Part shown: piece after piece, positions 50,989 to 64,000 of the stretch | Numbering within the stretch: the stretch's first letter is position 1 | How the letters are laid out: each line of letters opens with the position of its first letter | Assembly: GCA_036583965.1 (NCBI GenBank) | Contig: JAZBQD010000014.1 | Span: 40,906,990-40,970,989, forward strand | Length of the DNA stretch: 64,000 nt | Source: Prunella strophiata | Lineage: Eukaryota; Chordata; Aves; Passeriformes; Prunellidae | Direction: 5' to 3' | Notes under the pieces: model-generated | Databases searched by the model: none | The model's input: the letters and a program-made list of their open reading frames with translations, nothing else | What the model was told of the DNA's origin: nothing | Position numbers and translations under genes: made by a program

Positions 50989-52720
50989 CTTTTAGGAACC
51001 TTATTTTCTATGAGTGTCTTTGTGCTTCATTTGAAAGCCAGAGATTTTGAAAATAATGTTTCTTTTACTTCTGCTATAAAATTGAGATATTTTTAGACAG
51101 AAGTCTAGTTTTTTGCACTGATTTATTACTAATTTCTAGAAGGAGAATCAAGACCTTTTTTTTAAAAAAAATTAGTTTCTGATTTTAGATACCAATTTCT
51201 ACTCAGTTATACTGACTGTTCTGTTTTAGATGCATATATCTGTACAGAAAAAGATGGCTTTTTTTTGTTTCCTTCACTAAATTAATATCAGGAGGATAAT
51301 CTCTGTCTGCAAAACTCTTTATGACAAATCCAGAGAATCAGAAGGAAGGAATCTGCAGGAAGTTCCATATTTATGTGAAAGGTTAGACTTTGGTTTGTAT
51401 TCTGGGGCATTTGTTGAAGTTATATGTAAAAGCAGCTTCTCAGAATATAATAATTTTTTTTACATTTTTGGGTAGAAATGTGTATATCTATATTGTACAA
51501 TCACTTAATCTGCAGTATGATGGAGTTATCAAATGTGATCATACTGGCTAAACAATACATGGAGGTGGATGTGGAATCTTATTAAAGCCTGGTTTTAACT
51601 ACCTTCATTTTCCTTTTATGTAGTTTCATGTGCATATATGCACGTATTTCTGCAGCTGTATTTCTGATTGGGACAACAAATCTGCATATCTTCTGTGCAA
51701 AGGACCTCTCTAGTCACTGTATTAAGTACTCTGCCTTTCCAACATTTGTACAGATCCTTGTTGAAGGAATGTTGTAGGGATGCAGGATTTCCTGGGTGCA
51801 TGACAGGATCAGCTGCATACTTGTGTTTGTGTTTCAGCAAGCCAACATCCAGAAAGCTCAGAAAAGTGTTGAAAGCCCTCACAATTTCTAGGTGGAATTT
51901 CCAAATGGAAAAAAAAATACCAACATGGAGAAGTTTTAATGCAAGTGCCAGGGAACCTGGAGTTCAATTTGAAACAATTAATTAGACACATCATGTGTTT
52001 TGCTTTGTTGGCTCTTTCATTCCATCTTAGTCTTGTTTTACATTTCAGAGCTAGTTCCTCTAGCCTAAACCTTTCCCTCCTTTTTGACAATAAATGCAAA
52101 GATCAGGACGACTCAGCTAGCAGATACTTTGTTGTTTCCCATAATAAAGTCACTTGGCTTCTTAATGGAAAAGCTTTTCTTCTTCTTCAAAATGAAAATA
52201 TGCCAGAATAGTAAGAAAACTGTCTAAGTTGTACTGAAATAAACTTCCTTTTTGAGCTTTGAAGACATTATGAAAAACAAAATATACTTTCTTGATAAAA
52301 TCTGTGACTGAAAATATTAATAAAAAGTGGAATTGTAAATAATTGAAAGATTGATCAAGAGAGGTATGCACCAGGAGCAAAATCCCCACCAAGAACAAAA
52401 CCAAACTAAAACAAAACCAACCAAACAAAAAAAGACAGGTCACCCTCAACACATTTTCTTCTATTCTTTAGATTGCTATGAGCTATAAATATCATAATAA
52501 TTTATAATTTTTTTTTATAATTTATTTTAGTGCCATAATAAAATGGATTGGAATAATCCAATAGATAGGAGCTAGGATCTATATTGATATGTAAAAGTGA
52601 GAAGCAAGAATGGAGAGGGTTCAGTAAGCAGACTACATAGACAGTGATAAAGAAGAAATACACAAGGTAGAAAGAGGTTATTTCCTTGCTAGATACCACA
52701 GTAATTTCATGTTACATAAT

Positions 52721-52746
52721 AACTGGAAATTTATAAATTTCCAGTT
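52721..52746. repeat. perfect 26-bp palindrome
   Basis: The half-site AACTGGAAATTTA (52721-52733) is followed with no spacer by its exact reverse complement (52734-52746). With no loop it is a dyad in DNA and not an RNA hairpin. It could be a chance product of AT-rich DNA, a remnant of an inverted-repeat element, or a site for a dimeric DNA-binding protein. Confidence 0.97.
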
Positions 52747-54605
52747 TTTGAATATAAGTACTTTATCATCTTCTCATCTCAATTTTGAATTTAACAGGAA
52801 ATTTTCTGTAGGAATTTAGTAAATTATCTTATAAAAAAGAGTTTTATGGAGTGGTAGACTGAGTTATGATGTCTGCAAATAATTTTGCTGAAAAGAATAC
52901 AAATAAATGGGTATTGCTCAGCTTACATTACCTTTATCTTCAAGACTTTGAATGTTTGAACGGGGTGAATTTGTGTTTCTGAAGACTTAACTGAGAATGA
53001 GATGATGTAGTATTAACTCTACAAACACTGTATTATCTTAAAATATTATGTCGAAGAAAATACATCACTTGCATGATAGTGTCTGATATGACCATAAACA
53101 AGGATTGCTACCCAGGTCAGTTTCTTTTGGGTCTCCTTTGAGACTCCTCTACTTGACTGCTAGTAAAACACATTAATCTGGGGTCAGAGAGGGAGTGGGT
53201 TGAGTGAAAAAATAGAACTGTGCGAAGGGACATCAAATTCCCTTAGTGCTGAAGGAATAGAGATATTCAAAATTTAGTGAACTCTATACACAAAAATGAA
53301 AGAACAGCACCAACTCTGTGTTTGGAAAGGTTTTTCAGGACACAAGAGTATGAAGCTGTCAAGTGAATACACTGCTGGGCAGAGGATGGCTAGCAAGAAC
53401 TGCTCCAGAATGATGTTACTCCTTTTTGCTAATTTTTTTTTCATATAAGTAAGCCAAGAAAGCCCACTTTAATTCACTTTATAAGCAATTTAGATGCTGA
53501 TATTAGTGCTTAAGAAATTATTTTCTGTTTAATACTTCTAATATATTTTAGTAGTACTTACTGCTGAACATGCACATCTAACTGGTGGAATATAGAGCAG
53601 TTGAAAAGTGCATAATTTTTAAACTTTGTGGAAAAGCAATGATGTACCTGGAAGATTGCTAGCTTGATTTTTGGCAAATGGAAACCTATATGCAATGTAT
53701 CAAAGCTTAAAGGAGGATGGGAAGCAAAGAAGCTTACTTGTGTTTTTATATATCTTTGAAACTCAGGGGTTAGGAGATGAGAGCAATTTGGAGGGGTAAA
53801 AAAAGTAAATTATAATAAGGGTATAAATTATGAGTTTTTTCCTCATAAATATAGTAATAAAAGAATTCTTTGAAACGTAGAGATTTGTGAACAAATGAAT
53901 TAAAGCTATTAGAATCCTTGATTTTAGCCTGAAAGAGGGCATAGAAAATGCTGGTTTTAATAATATCACAAATATCTAAAGAGTGTAGAGTCAACATCAT
54001 AAAATGAGACAAATTCATCTGCATGGAAGTTTTCCACACTGGATATAAAACACAGTAGAAGGAAAGCTCAGGTATTTCAGAATAATTATCCTGATTGATC
54101 ATAGTCTACTGCAGACCAATGATCCTTATCATCTGCATCATCATCAGATCTAGGCTTGATAATTAATGTCTCCCTATGGAATACTTACAATGACCTGCTT
54201 CCTTTTGCATTAAAATGACATTTTTTGTAGTCCAAAAGCAAAGATAGATAGATTATTTAATCTGTTGGGTACAAATAGAATTTTATGTTTGGTATTTGCA
54301 GATGGTTGTTGTGCAAACAACAGATCATGCACTTCGATTACTTTAGGTTAGTTGGTGGTGTCCTGAGGATCTGTGTACACAGAAGAGTAAGCTACATCTC
54401 AAGATAATTTGGAATAAATGAAAAAATTCTGCTCTTTAACATGAGTTCCCCCAAACTTGCTCTAGAAATCAAGGAAGAGTATTTTAATTAATAAAAATAT
54501 ACAGTACACTGTTTTGCGAAACAGTACATTTTCCCCCTTCCCTTTGCATTTCTTTTCCACATAATCATGAGAATTTTTCCTTAAGAAATAAACAGTAAAA
54601 ACCTC

Positions 54606-54621
54606 TTTTTTTTTTTTTTTT
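54606..54621. repeat. poly-T tract (T16)
   Basis: Sixteen T residues. A simple homopolymer with no recognisable flanking retroposon. Confidence 0.95.
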
Positions 54622-57600
54622 CTATGTCTTCATTTTATACTGAATCTAAATCTTCACTGCCCCAAAGAAATAAAACAGAGGTTTTGTCATCTCAGCTTGT
54701 GAAAAGAATTTCAGGTTTCAGTAACTTATTCCAGTCTGCATCAGATGGCTGGATTTAGATCAGATAATTAAATAAAGAGTCCTGTTTCTGTGACTACTCA
54801 GAAGTACAGTTCAAAATTCATTTCTCTCTGAAACTTAGGTGAAAAATGTAGAGCTTAATGTCCTTCTTTTTTCTCACTGAGAACTTTGTTTATCAATTAT
54901 AACACATATAAGGAGTCACTGTCCATGGTCACCTTTAGGAGTAATACAAAAACATTTGGATGATTGCTTACTGAGCTGTAGAAGCATGAAATTCAATAAT
55001 TTACCAGTTATGGATTTTTACTTTGCTTATCAGCTCTTGTAGATGGTCTTTATGTGCTCTATGTCTATAAAGTACAACATTGCTCAAATGAATTATTAAA
55101 GTTAATGCTCCATCTTTATCACTACATTCTCCTCCTTCCTAGACATGTTTCTTTTGTGGCTGGATCGTCACATTTCATGGAAAATATGCCTCTGGATATT
55201 TTGTTTTTCTCTTTCAAGAAGACTCCTTTCAGGAGAAGAGAGTTTTGTGAAGTTTAAATTCAACAAAGCTGTCAGAGGAAAGGGCTGAGGATAAGAAGAA
55301 AAAGAAGAATGTTTCTGAACAGCTGCACAGAATTTAATGGAGTTCAAAACAGTAAAAAGAGATCTATAAAAATTTAATACAGATTCTGTGGAAACCACTC
55401 TAAACCTTTGCAAAGATTAATAGAGAGTGTTGTGTTCTACACCACCTCACTTTTCACGATATCATAGATTATATTCTGATGTTACTCTGAGCTACCAAAT
55501 GTTATAAAACTGATTTAAAAACTCAAGAAAAATGGATGCAGACAATAATGTCCCAAGCTATGCAGAGTAACTCATCATTTTGGTTTGGGAAATGTACTTA
55601 TTTTCCTATCACACTGTTGTCCTTTGGTGACTTAGAAAAGTTACTTCTGAAGCATCTGTCAAAAATGTCTATACTTTGCCTTTTAAATTGGTGGTTGTCT
55701 ATGACAGCAAATAATTGGGGTAGCAAAACATTTAGCAATAGCAGATGATGCAAATCATTGTGATGAACATGGAAAGGGCAACAAAGTCTATACTGAAGAT
55801 GCAGTTGACTGTATTATACTTTTTTTTTTTATGGAGACAGGCACCTAAAAGATTAGTAAGCATGGCATAGAATGCTGCTGCTGGTACATTTCTCTTGCTT
55901 TATCTTCTATTTCATCTCTTAAAAAGCCTGTTGATTTTTGAATGTGAAGGGATACATGATGCAGACCTAAGCTTAATACTGTGCATCTTTTTCTGTAAAG
56001 TGGTAAATACAGATTAAGGACATGTGAGAAGCAATGGGAAATAAAAAATGAACAGTGTAACTTAAATTTTATTGTGTAGATTCTGAAAGTGGTTTGAAAA
56101 CATTAATTGATGCTGGAGTTCTTTTAGTCTCTGCTGCTATATTTGTGGATTGCATCGGATCCCCTGATACAAATCTCTGTATGGATCTATGAGCCTACTT
56201 TATGCCTAATTTATCATCTGGTGGTGAATGATAAAAATATACATGCTGCAAGACACTCTCTACTCTGAAGAACATACAGTGTCTCACATTGCTGAAATAG
56301 GGAAAGATATCCTGGAGACTGGACAAAAAAATCTACAGGAACGTACAGACATTCCTGTGTTCATGCTGACAGTGCTGTGATTAAGATGTGTGTGAGATAA
56401 GTGCCAGACAGCACCAGAATAACTTTGTCGGCAATTTTAGTAATGCTCTGTGACCTTACTGATCTGCTCCACCTCTCAAAAGATTGCCACACTGATTGCA
56501 TTTCAAAATGGAATGTTGCCTTCAAGTTTTAAGACAGCCAGGACAAAGCACCAAGACATGTAGATGTACAGTTTTCCTAATAAAGTTTATTAAATAGTGA
56601 TTTTGAAACAGACTGTATATTTGAATTCCCTCATTATACACAGACTAAAAGCATTTTTCATTTAGAATTTAAGGAATAAGATAGTTTTTTGGTGGCATTA
56701 TGGTTTCAGAATAATGTTGGCTCAATTGAAGTCCTACTAAGTAGCTTTCAGTAGTGCAGCTTATATAACTACCTTGAACATGAATCTCAGGTTAAGTCCA
56801 GAGCATAGTGGATCATAAAGGTCACAAAAGTCTGGTTGTTTCAGAACACAAGGCCTTTGTCAGGGAAAAAAGCTAGGAAAAAAGGTAGGCTTTCATTTTT
56901 TTCCCCCCATCTGGGGATCAAGAAAGTTTATACATACCATCTCCCAAATCTCGTTTCTCAATGCAGCTTCATTTTAAAGTAAAGATGCTAAAACAGTCTG
57001 TGGAAAATTTTCTCATTTCTTATGTACACAGACAGAAGTGCCAAACACTGGATCTTGAAAGCTTCTGTGCAAATTTACTGCCAAAAACTGAGGGTCCAAC
57101 ATTGCAATGGACTCTTGCTCTGAACACCCTACCCAGAAGAAGACTATTTCTGTTATAGGCTTTGAGGGTCCTTCATTTGCTGTATTCACATGCAACATTA
57201 ATAATTTTCCATTTCACATTCTTTCCATTTGTATCTTGATGAAATTTGTCTTTATCATAAACAATGTTGTGAACTAATGAACAAGGTTAGACAGTTTCAA
57301 AAATAATGGCCTAAAGTTTAGTTTGTTTGGATTTTTAATAGTGGTGGGTTTTTTTCTTTTCAAAATGTCCTTTAATGCTCAAAAAAATCCAGTAAAAGTT
57401 TTTATTTGATAGTGTCAAGGAGCAACTTTAATCTTTGCTTTAAATTTCAACACTGTAAACATTTTTCTGTTTTAGAAGAATTTGAATAACACAAGGAATC
57501 TTATGTACACAAAACATTTTAATATGATTTCTGTGTTTCAAGGAGAAAAACAAACTTCCATTTTCTTAGATTAGAATTTGCTGCATCAAGCTAAGTGTGA

Positions 57601-59910
57601 CTATTTGATTAGTTAGATAAAGTACTTTTTTTTCTTGAGAAACTCTCACTGCACATCTTAAAAGGTTACTTTGTTATTTTTAGGTTTAGACAATTGTAAA
57701 ATAACTTGTCTATATTCTCACACCTGCTGCTTTACCATTCATACACATGATGATTTATAAGAGTAAAGGTTGCACATACAAAAGATTCTATATTTCAGAT
57801 TAAACAAAAGAACAAAAACGTTGGTGCTTTAAAAATTTCATGTACATCCTCTATGAACAAAATGATGTCTTATGAAGCTAGTCCAAAATGTATTGAAGAA
57901 AATCTTCAGTGACTTTTTAACTGTCCCCTTCAAATCTGATTCTACTGAATCTTTTAAAATGCATGAGCACACACACAGACACTGCATTAATTTGAATAGT
58001 ATAGTGTTTTTATTATTATTATTGCATTAAGTACTCCATTTATACTGAACTCAACAGAAACATGAATACTAATCTGGTATATATATTCCCATATAGTAAA
58101 CAAAACATCTAGAGCAGACTCCCTTGGATTTACTCACGTGAGTTGTTTCAGGGAAGTTAAGGGTGTTACACTGTTAGGTAAAGAAGTCAGAACTGTGTAA
58201 TTAATTTTATTTCCAGCTGTTGAGATTTCAGACTATAATTCCAAGCTCTCTAAGCAAATATCTTCTTTTTCTTTACTTCTTTCCAGGCAAACTGATCAGA
58301 CGTGCTTTGGGGATTGGCTGTGTGCCCAGTTTCCACAAATGCCAAAGACTCCTGCACACTGAGTTAATTAAAATTGACTGCTTGTCTTAGGCAGAAAAAA
58401 CAGTCTAAATTCTGACTTGTTCTAAAAAAAAAGATTGAACTATTTAGGCAAACAAAATAACTTTCTAGTAAGCCAGGGAATAAAAGTAACATATTGCTTT
58501 GCTTTGTAAAAAACAGATCATATTTTTATTTTGTTTTCATTTCTACCTCAAAGGCTTTTTTCTATTGTGTTTTGTTGAATTTTTTCTTTACCCGTCTGCA
58601 ACGAATGGTAAATTGTGAGATCTGTATATCCCAAGGACACGAAGACATATATCAAATGAAGGGTATAGACAGATTTTACAGACTGAAGCTATAAATGACA
58701 ATAAAAAGTCTAGTCTTGCAGATGTTTAAACCTCACAGGTGTCTCCCCTTTTGACTGAAACTTCCCCAGTGCCTAGTGTGACTTTCTCACTGAAATGCAC
58801 CAAAACTGCTGCAGTCTACAGGGCTCAGCAGCTGTCACGTGCCTAAAAGCAGCCAAGTACCAAAATCTCCAAAGGACATTTAATATGCATTTCCTAAGAA
58901 CAATTGACTGATACTGACAATAAAACTCACAATGAACTAAAAACATGTCTAAGATTTATAGCATTTGTAAACTCAGGTTCAATGATCTCAGGTTAGAGGG
59001 TTAAAATTCACACACTCCTGAAGGTGTTTTTGTTTTACTTTTAGAGAGTACTGAGAGGCCTAAGGTTAGCAGGGTTAGCACTTCCTTCTTCTCCCTCTGC
59101 TACTCTACAGGGAATATTATGTGATTCATAGGAATATACAGACAGAGGTAAAAGAAGAAATTGATGGGAAGCCAGAAGCCCTAGAATGTAGATCATTCTA
59201 TAATTCAGCTTTTATAGTGTTCATAAATTCTGTCTTTGCTTCAAGAGGCTCTTTTATGCTTTTTAGTAATCAGTATTCTGGGGAATAAAGATGAGCAGAC
59301 TTGACAAGAAACCCATAATTGACTATTTCCCTGATGAGTCCCCACCCCACAAGGTTACAGAGTCATATGCACGGTGTTTCTAATGGATCTTGAATTCTCC
59401 TTTGTATAGTTGAAAATCTCAGTCTGCCAGGTAAAGAAGGTTTCTAGAGAAAAATGGCCTATCATTTGTTAGGGCATTCTTCAGGGGAAAAATGACATGA
59501 ATTTTCTAGTAGATGACATCATATCACAGCTTTGTTTTAAAAGAAAAGGCTTTGACTTTTAAAAGCATCTATACCAGGATAGGTTTCCAGCCTCTGGATA
59601 TAAAACAAACAGGTCCCTCCTTATGGGACTGTGTCCCCAGGAAATCTTAGGGTTTCCTATTGATTTTGCATTTATGACTTCCCCGGCACACTGGCTATTC
59701 TGGTTTGCAGTCTGGGATTTAAGCATCTCCCTGCAACGTAACAGATGCCCTCAAATCAATATAGAGCTTCAAAATATACTTTTAGTTGTTTATTTTTGTG
59801 TTTTCCCAAGAGGATTTGATTTAAAAAAAAACAGGATCCAAGATGCAAAACAACTCCTAGCAGACCAAGGGTTAAAACATACTTTACATTTTAAGGAATT
59901 TGTTACAAAA

Positions 59911-59960
59911 GATAGATATCGATATATAGATATATATAAACATAAATATATAAAATAAAA
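59911..59960. repeat. AT/GATA-rich simple-sequence patch
   Basis: Interrupted GATA and TA units (GATAGATATCGATATATAG and similar) form a degenerate microsatellite. It supplies the end of the spurious plus-strand frame 59623-59958. Confidence 0.85.
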
Positions 59961-60503
59961 TTAGAGAAGATATACAATTGGTCCTAATTCTATGATAAGT
60001 CATATGGGGATGCACAATAGCATTAAGTTTTTTATTTCTAATCTTGAATGATTTTACATATACTTACATTTTTTAAAAAATAAATTACTTAGGTGAAATG
60101 CTAAATGTGTCTATTCTTCTTAATAGAAGAATGCATTCTAAATTGAATACTCAACTTTCCTTTCTATCTTGCTTTTTCATTGTGTTTTTAAATGCCTAGT
60201 GGATTAAATGTTACCATTTGGGAGAATTTTTGAATGTAGTGAATAAATAGAAATATGAGCAAATATGGTTGTGAAAAATGCTTGCATATACCATATTTTT
60301 CTCTGTTAGATTATTTTCAGTTTCTCACTAAGCAGCAAAAATAATACTTGCACTGCACTAAACAAATTTGCTGAAATCCTCTAAGTAACTAACATTTTAA
60401 AGAAAATAAAAGAAAAAATTTAAAGGAAAACCAAAATTAGTAATGACAAACTTCTCAACAATGACAATGGCAATTTCATTGGTATTTTGTAGTAATATTA
60501 TCT

Positions 60504-60505
<2 letters not shown>

Positions 60506-60547
<42 letters not shown>
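60506..60547. repeat. poly-T tract (T42)
   Basis: Forty-two T residues form the longest homopolymer in the window, again preceded by CTTC as at 39925. Its exact length in any assembly is doubtful. Confidence 0.95.
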
Positions 60548-60550
<3 letters not shown>

Positions 60551-62092
60551 GTGTTTTTGCAATGCTTAGTGCACTGTTAGCAGAAGAAATTTATCCTGGT
60601 CTGAAACTGCTCCTGGTATCTCACTTAGAGCTTGTTTAGAAGTAGCTTGGGTACATTGCTGACTTTTGAAACACACTGTCCATTGTTTGTGTTTTACACT
60701 CTTTATTCACACTGATTTTTAAACATATTTCCTACTTTCCTTCATTGTTTTTTCACTAGTTCTTTTATCAATGAGTTCAATTTAACCATGATTTTAAAAC
60801 TATTTCTAGAATAGAATTTTAAATTGGTAAATATTTTGCAATATTTAAATGTAAATCTGCTTCATGTCTTGATGAGATTGAAGACTGAAAAAAGTTAGTA
60901 GTCAGATGAACTGTAACAAAATCAAAAATTGAACTAAATCCTTTACTAAGGGAAATTTGTTTGATCTGTCCAATATAAAATGTTTAAAAATTTAAAGGTA
61001 CAAACTGCATTGATTAATTTTTAAATACAACTACCCTGAACTATGTATTTTTCTTCTTTATACTGAGTTTTGTGCTACTTAGGATGACTAAATAAGATAC
61101 ACAGAAGTAACAGAAAAGCATCTAATATCAGTTAAACAGAAAAAAACTAATAGGTCTTAAATTTCTGTAGACTTTGATTCTTCAGCAAAACCTATTTACA
61201 GTCTTCAAAGTAATGCTGTCACTTATTAAAGGCCAAGTGTAAGTGAACAATCAAGTTTCCCTGAGGTGGTCAAGAAACCATAAATCAGGAATGGTTTGAA
61301 AATGAGATTATTCAATGTGTTACATGAAAGTAAGGTGAGAAACATGACAGCAGCAAGATAGTTATCACAACTTTAAGATAAAAGTCATTATTTGTGTGAA
61401 GAATTTTATTTGTTTTAAATAGAAAAAATTAAAGTTCTTTTTAATTTTCAGGTTTCATTTTCTTACAGAGGCAACAAAACTATTGACACATTGAAAGTAT
61501 TTCTTCTTTTCTAGTATGGCTTTGAACATAAACACATCCTATTCTCTTTTCAAACACATTTTTCAGAAACTGTCTCTGTGTTTATAATATATAATAATTT
61601 ATAATTTGTAATAATTTATAAAAATCCAAGGAAAGTGTTTGCATTTGAGTATGGACATGTAGATCTGAGCTAGGCCTTCGAGGGATATATGTCAATAGAA
61701 GTAATAGGGGATTTCTTCTCAAAGGCATCTAGAGAGAGTGAAAAAGAATTCCAAAACATTTCTAGAACATAACCATTACTAGGCCCAAGGAATTACAAAA
61801 TAAGATTCATAATAGCCGTACAAAGATTAACACATTCAGCAGTATCTGCCTTAATTAAGGTAAAGATGTTAGAATCCAGGCTACCTTTTCAGACCTGCTC
61901 TGACAGTCTGTTACATCTACTTTTCTTTTTAGCAAAGGATTCACCTCTAAGAATGGTCATACAATGCAAGAGAACTGAAATGTTAGTCATGAATCCTTAG
62001 CTCCTAATCCTGGATTCAGGTATTAGATATTATTTTGCCTTGCTTTCCTTGTCTCTATGCTATGCCTGTTAAAATGGACAAGTAATTAAATT

Positions 62093-62116
62093 AAAAAAAA
62101 AAAAAAAAAAAAAAAA
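62093..62116. repeat. poly-A tract (A24)
   Basis: Twenty-four A residues follow AATTAAATT. No transcript-like body is recognisable upstream, so it is listed as a homopolymer. Confidence 0.95.
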
Positions 62117-62803
62117 GAAGGGAAGCCTAAGGTGTAGCTGGTTTTAAAACTTTATGTAAGTTTAAGGTAAATACCTATTCTAACAGGATACTCCCAGTGA
62201 GATCTGAGAATAATTCTTAAAGGCAGTTTTGATGTGGCCACATGTCACTTTTTCTTCTGCTAACATTCCATGCTGATCAGAGAGTCTCACATAGAAAAAA
62301 CTTAATATTGGAAATGTAATTCAGCTTCCTGGTGCTTACTGCTGACCTAGGAACCTTTGTGCATTGACTCCATCCATGTTATGTATAATTTTGAGACTGA
62401 ACACTCCTGGTATCGCTTAGCTATTTGTTCCAGCTCACACCACTCTGTCTGGAGTCATTGCTTCAGTCTCACTCCCACTGATGCCATTCTCCACTCTTTT
62501 CTTCCTTTCAATTTCTCTTCTCTCCTATCTGACTGACCTCCCTTTCCTCATTGATCTTCCTTTAACAAAAATCCACTTGAAAAAGTTAAAGGCTGGACAC
62601 AATTCAAACAGAAAAATGGAGAACCAGCAGGAAGACTGCAAACCTAGACATTATTTGCTCTTCTCTTGTCAAACTCCATTCCTTGGACTTAAATAGACTG
62701 CAAAGCTTTTAAGCTGCCTTACAAATGCTCTAGCAACTGGATATGATAAGTAAGTGATAAGTAACTTAATTTAGTATCTTTTTCTATTTAGCAAAGAGGG
62801 CAA

Positions 62804-62817
62804 GCCCTAGAGGGCAT
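62804..62817 (+). promoter_or_regulatory. weak CTCF-like motif
   Basis: GCCCTAGAGGGCAT matches the CTCF core pattern CCASYAGRKGGCRS at most positions, including the AGRKGGCR half, but misses three (first C, central A, final S). It stands in more GC-rich surroundings than usual for the window. A single motif match in 64 kb has little weight without binding data. Confidence 0.2.
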
Positions 62818-64000
62818 CTGATCTGTGATTATTTCCATAAATTCTTGGCTCCAAGTCCTGTCCTCAGGTTATGCACAATTTCTATTATGCTTCTTTCTTA
62901 CTCTAGAGATTCTAATGAAAGCTTGTTAAACTACAACACATGGAAGAAGAAATTATGGCAATTTTCATGTTTTGAGTGCTATCACTAGTTACAGAATGGT
63001 TAAGAAGTTTAGGAGTTTTTCTTTAGCTGTTCAGTTTGCTTATTTCTCTTTCTCTAATCTAGCACTGGAAAAAGTATCGAGGCTAACAACAAAGCTTAAG
63101 AAAAAGAAAAGGATAAGCCTTAATTCTGTTTCTCACATACTTCATGGATTTGAAGTAACTCTATTCAAGTTGAATAAGTGAGAGGGAGCAAAAAGAGATC
63201 AATTTTTAACTGTCTATTTACCAGTAGCACCTATTTTTTTGGTATTGTCTTTTAGGATCAGTGATAGAGCTAGGGAAAACAGACTAAAAAAAAAGTAAAA
63301 AAATCATGGATCATGAGGCAATGACTATGCCAATGAACAAAATAAGAATACAGAGCTACACTAAAAATGATTAGAGATTTTCTTGCAATGAAAATAATGA
63401 TCTAAAACCCAAATAGTAGACTAATACACTTACTCCATAATTAGCTGTGGTGTTTACACACCAAAGAGAATTCAAATATCCTTCAATAATCTACTGTTAG
63501 TAAATCTAGAAAGGAACAAAAGGATAACATGATACAGCTTTGGGTTACTGTTCAGATAATTGGTATGCTGCAGGTGTCATCAAATTAAAGTTAGATAATA
63601 GCCCCCTCAAAAGCCCCATTTTCAAATTGTTAGAGAAGGAGCCAAAAAGCTATTTTCATCTTATAGGATTTAAGGGTCTCAGGTGTTCATTACAGCTGGT
63701 ACTGATTTGTCTCATGATTACATTTCTTTTTTGAGAATGTTTCCTCCTGATCTTTGTTAGAAGTCTAAATGGAGAAGTTTTATCTTTCCTCTGGAGATCT
63801 GCCTTTTGCATAGCACAATATACCATTTACAGCAAGGGCTTAACAAGATTTTCAAGAGGAAATAAAGGGATCTCCTAACCTTGCCATAGTATAAAAGAGT
63901 GACAAACAGGAGTTCTGAGCTGGTGAGCAAGGTGATATTGACTTTATATGTTGTTAAGACTGGACATTAGATTTGAGAAAGAAGGGTGTTGCAGACTCAC

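Larger units (their letters stand above)
50989..64000. other. AT-rich unique DNA, no supported gene
   Basis: No gene is supported. Frames reach about 111 codons (plus 59623-59958 and minus 53770-54102); the former ends in an ATA/TAT repeat. Simple features include T8A8 at 51156-51171, a 26-bp palindrome at 52721-52746, T16 at 54606-54621, an AT-dinucleotide patch at 59911-59960, T42 at 60506-60547, a TTATAAT-rich patch at 61581-61622 and A24 at 62093-62116. A 12-bp palindrome CCTTAATTAAGG ends at 61860. Confidence 0.7.

Noticed and set aside
53200..53400. Resemblance to the CR1 phrase GAGATATTCAAAA
   Set aside because: The match is too short and no neighbouring CR1 motifs follow.
59623..59958. 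111-codon plus-strand open frame
   Set aside because: Its end is a translated ATA/TAT microsatellite and the rest has no recognisable features.

Overview
The window looks like non-coding avian nuclear DNA, either a gene desert or the inside of a very long intron. The best evidence for a bird is two CR1 LINE remnants. One, on the plus strand (24920-25105), keeps the CR1 3' end with its ATTCTRTG-type octamers. The other, on the minus strand (30893-31630), is older and longer. The DNA is strongly AT-rich, CpG-poor and full of homopolymer runs and short microsatellites. There are no ribosome-binding sites, operons or gene-dense stretches as in a microbe. I cannot name the species or chromosome.

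No protein-coding gene, rRNA, tRNA or CRISPR array can be supported. The longest open frames are about 115-118 codons, have low-complexity or unrecognisable products, and fit chance in 64 kb. A few exon-sized open segments have good-looking splice sites (255-300 with 1621-1721 on plus; 49636-49754 on minus). They do not join into one gene model with consistent phase, and I treat them only as leads.

Layout: 1-9.0 kb is unique AT-rich DNA with a T30 tract and the weak plus-strand exon candidates. 9.06-9.24 kb is a (TTTTGG)n-led T/G tract. 9.2-24.9 kb is unique DNA with a 25-bp triple tandem repeat (18460-18534) and a (TTA)14 microsatellite. 24.9-31.6 kb holds the two CR1 remnants. 31.6-38.6 kb is mostly unique. 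38.64-39.13 kb is the most structured interval: an LTR-like segment with a perfect 13-bp-arm hairpin, then a stronger hairpin with perfect 15-bp arms (39066-39106) inside a longer imperfect foldback (39050-39131). 39.1-64 kb is unique AT-rich DNA with T37 and T42 tracts, a 42-bp tandem duplication (45889-45972), a probable bird repeat fragment near 50.9 kb, and a perfect 26-bp palindrome (52721-52746).

Several unique stretches carry clustered homeodomain-, SOX- or POU-like motifs and resemble conserved non-coding elements, but only a cross-species alignment could show this. Nothing here is clearly a new biological system. The foldback at 39050-39131 is the observation most worth testing.
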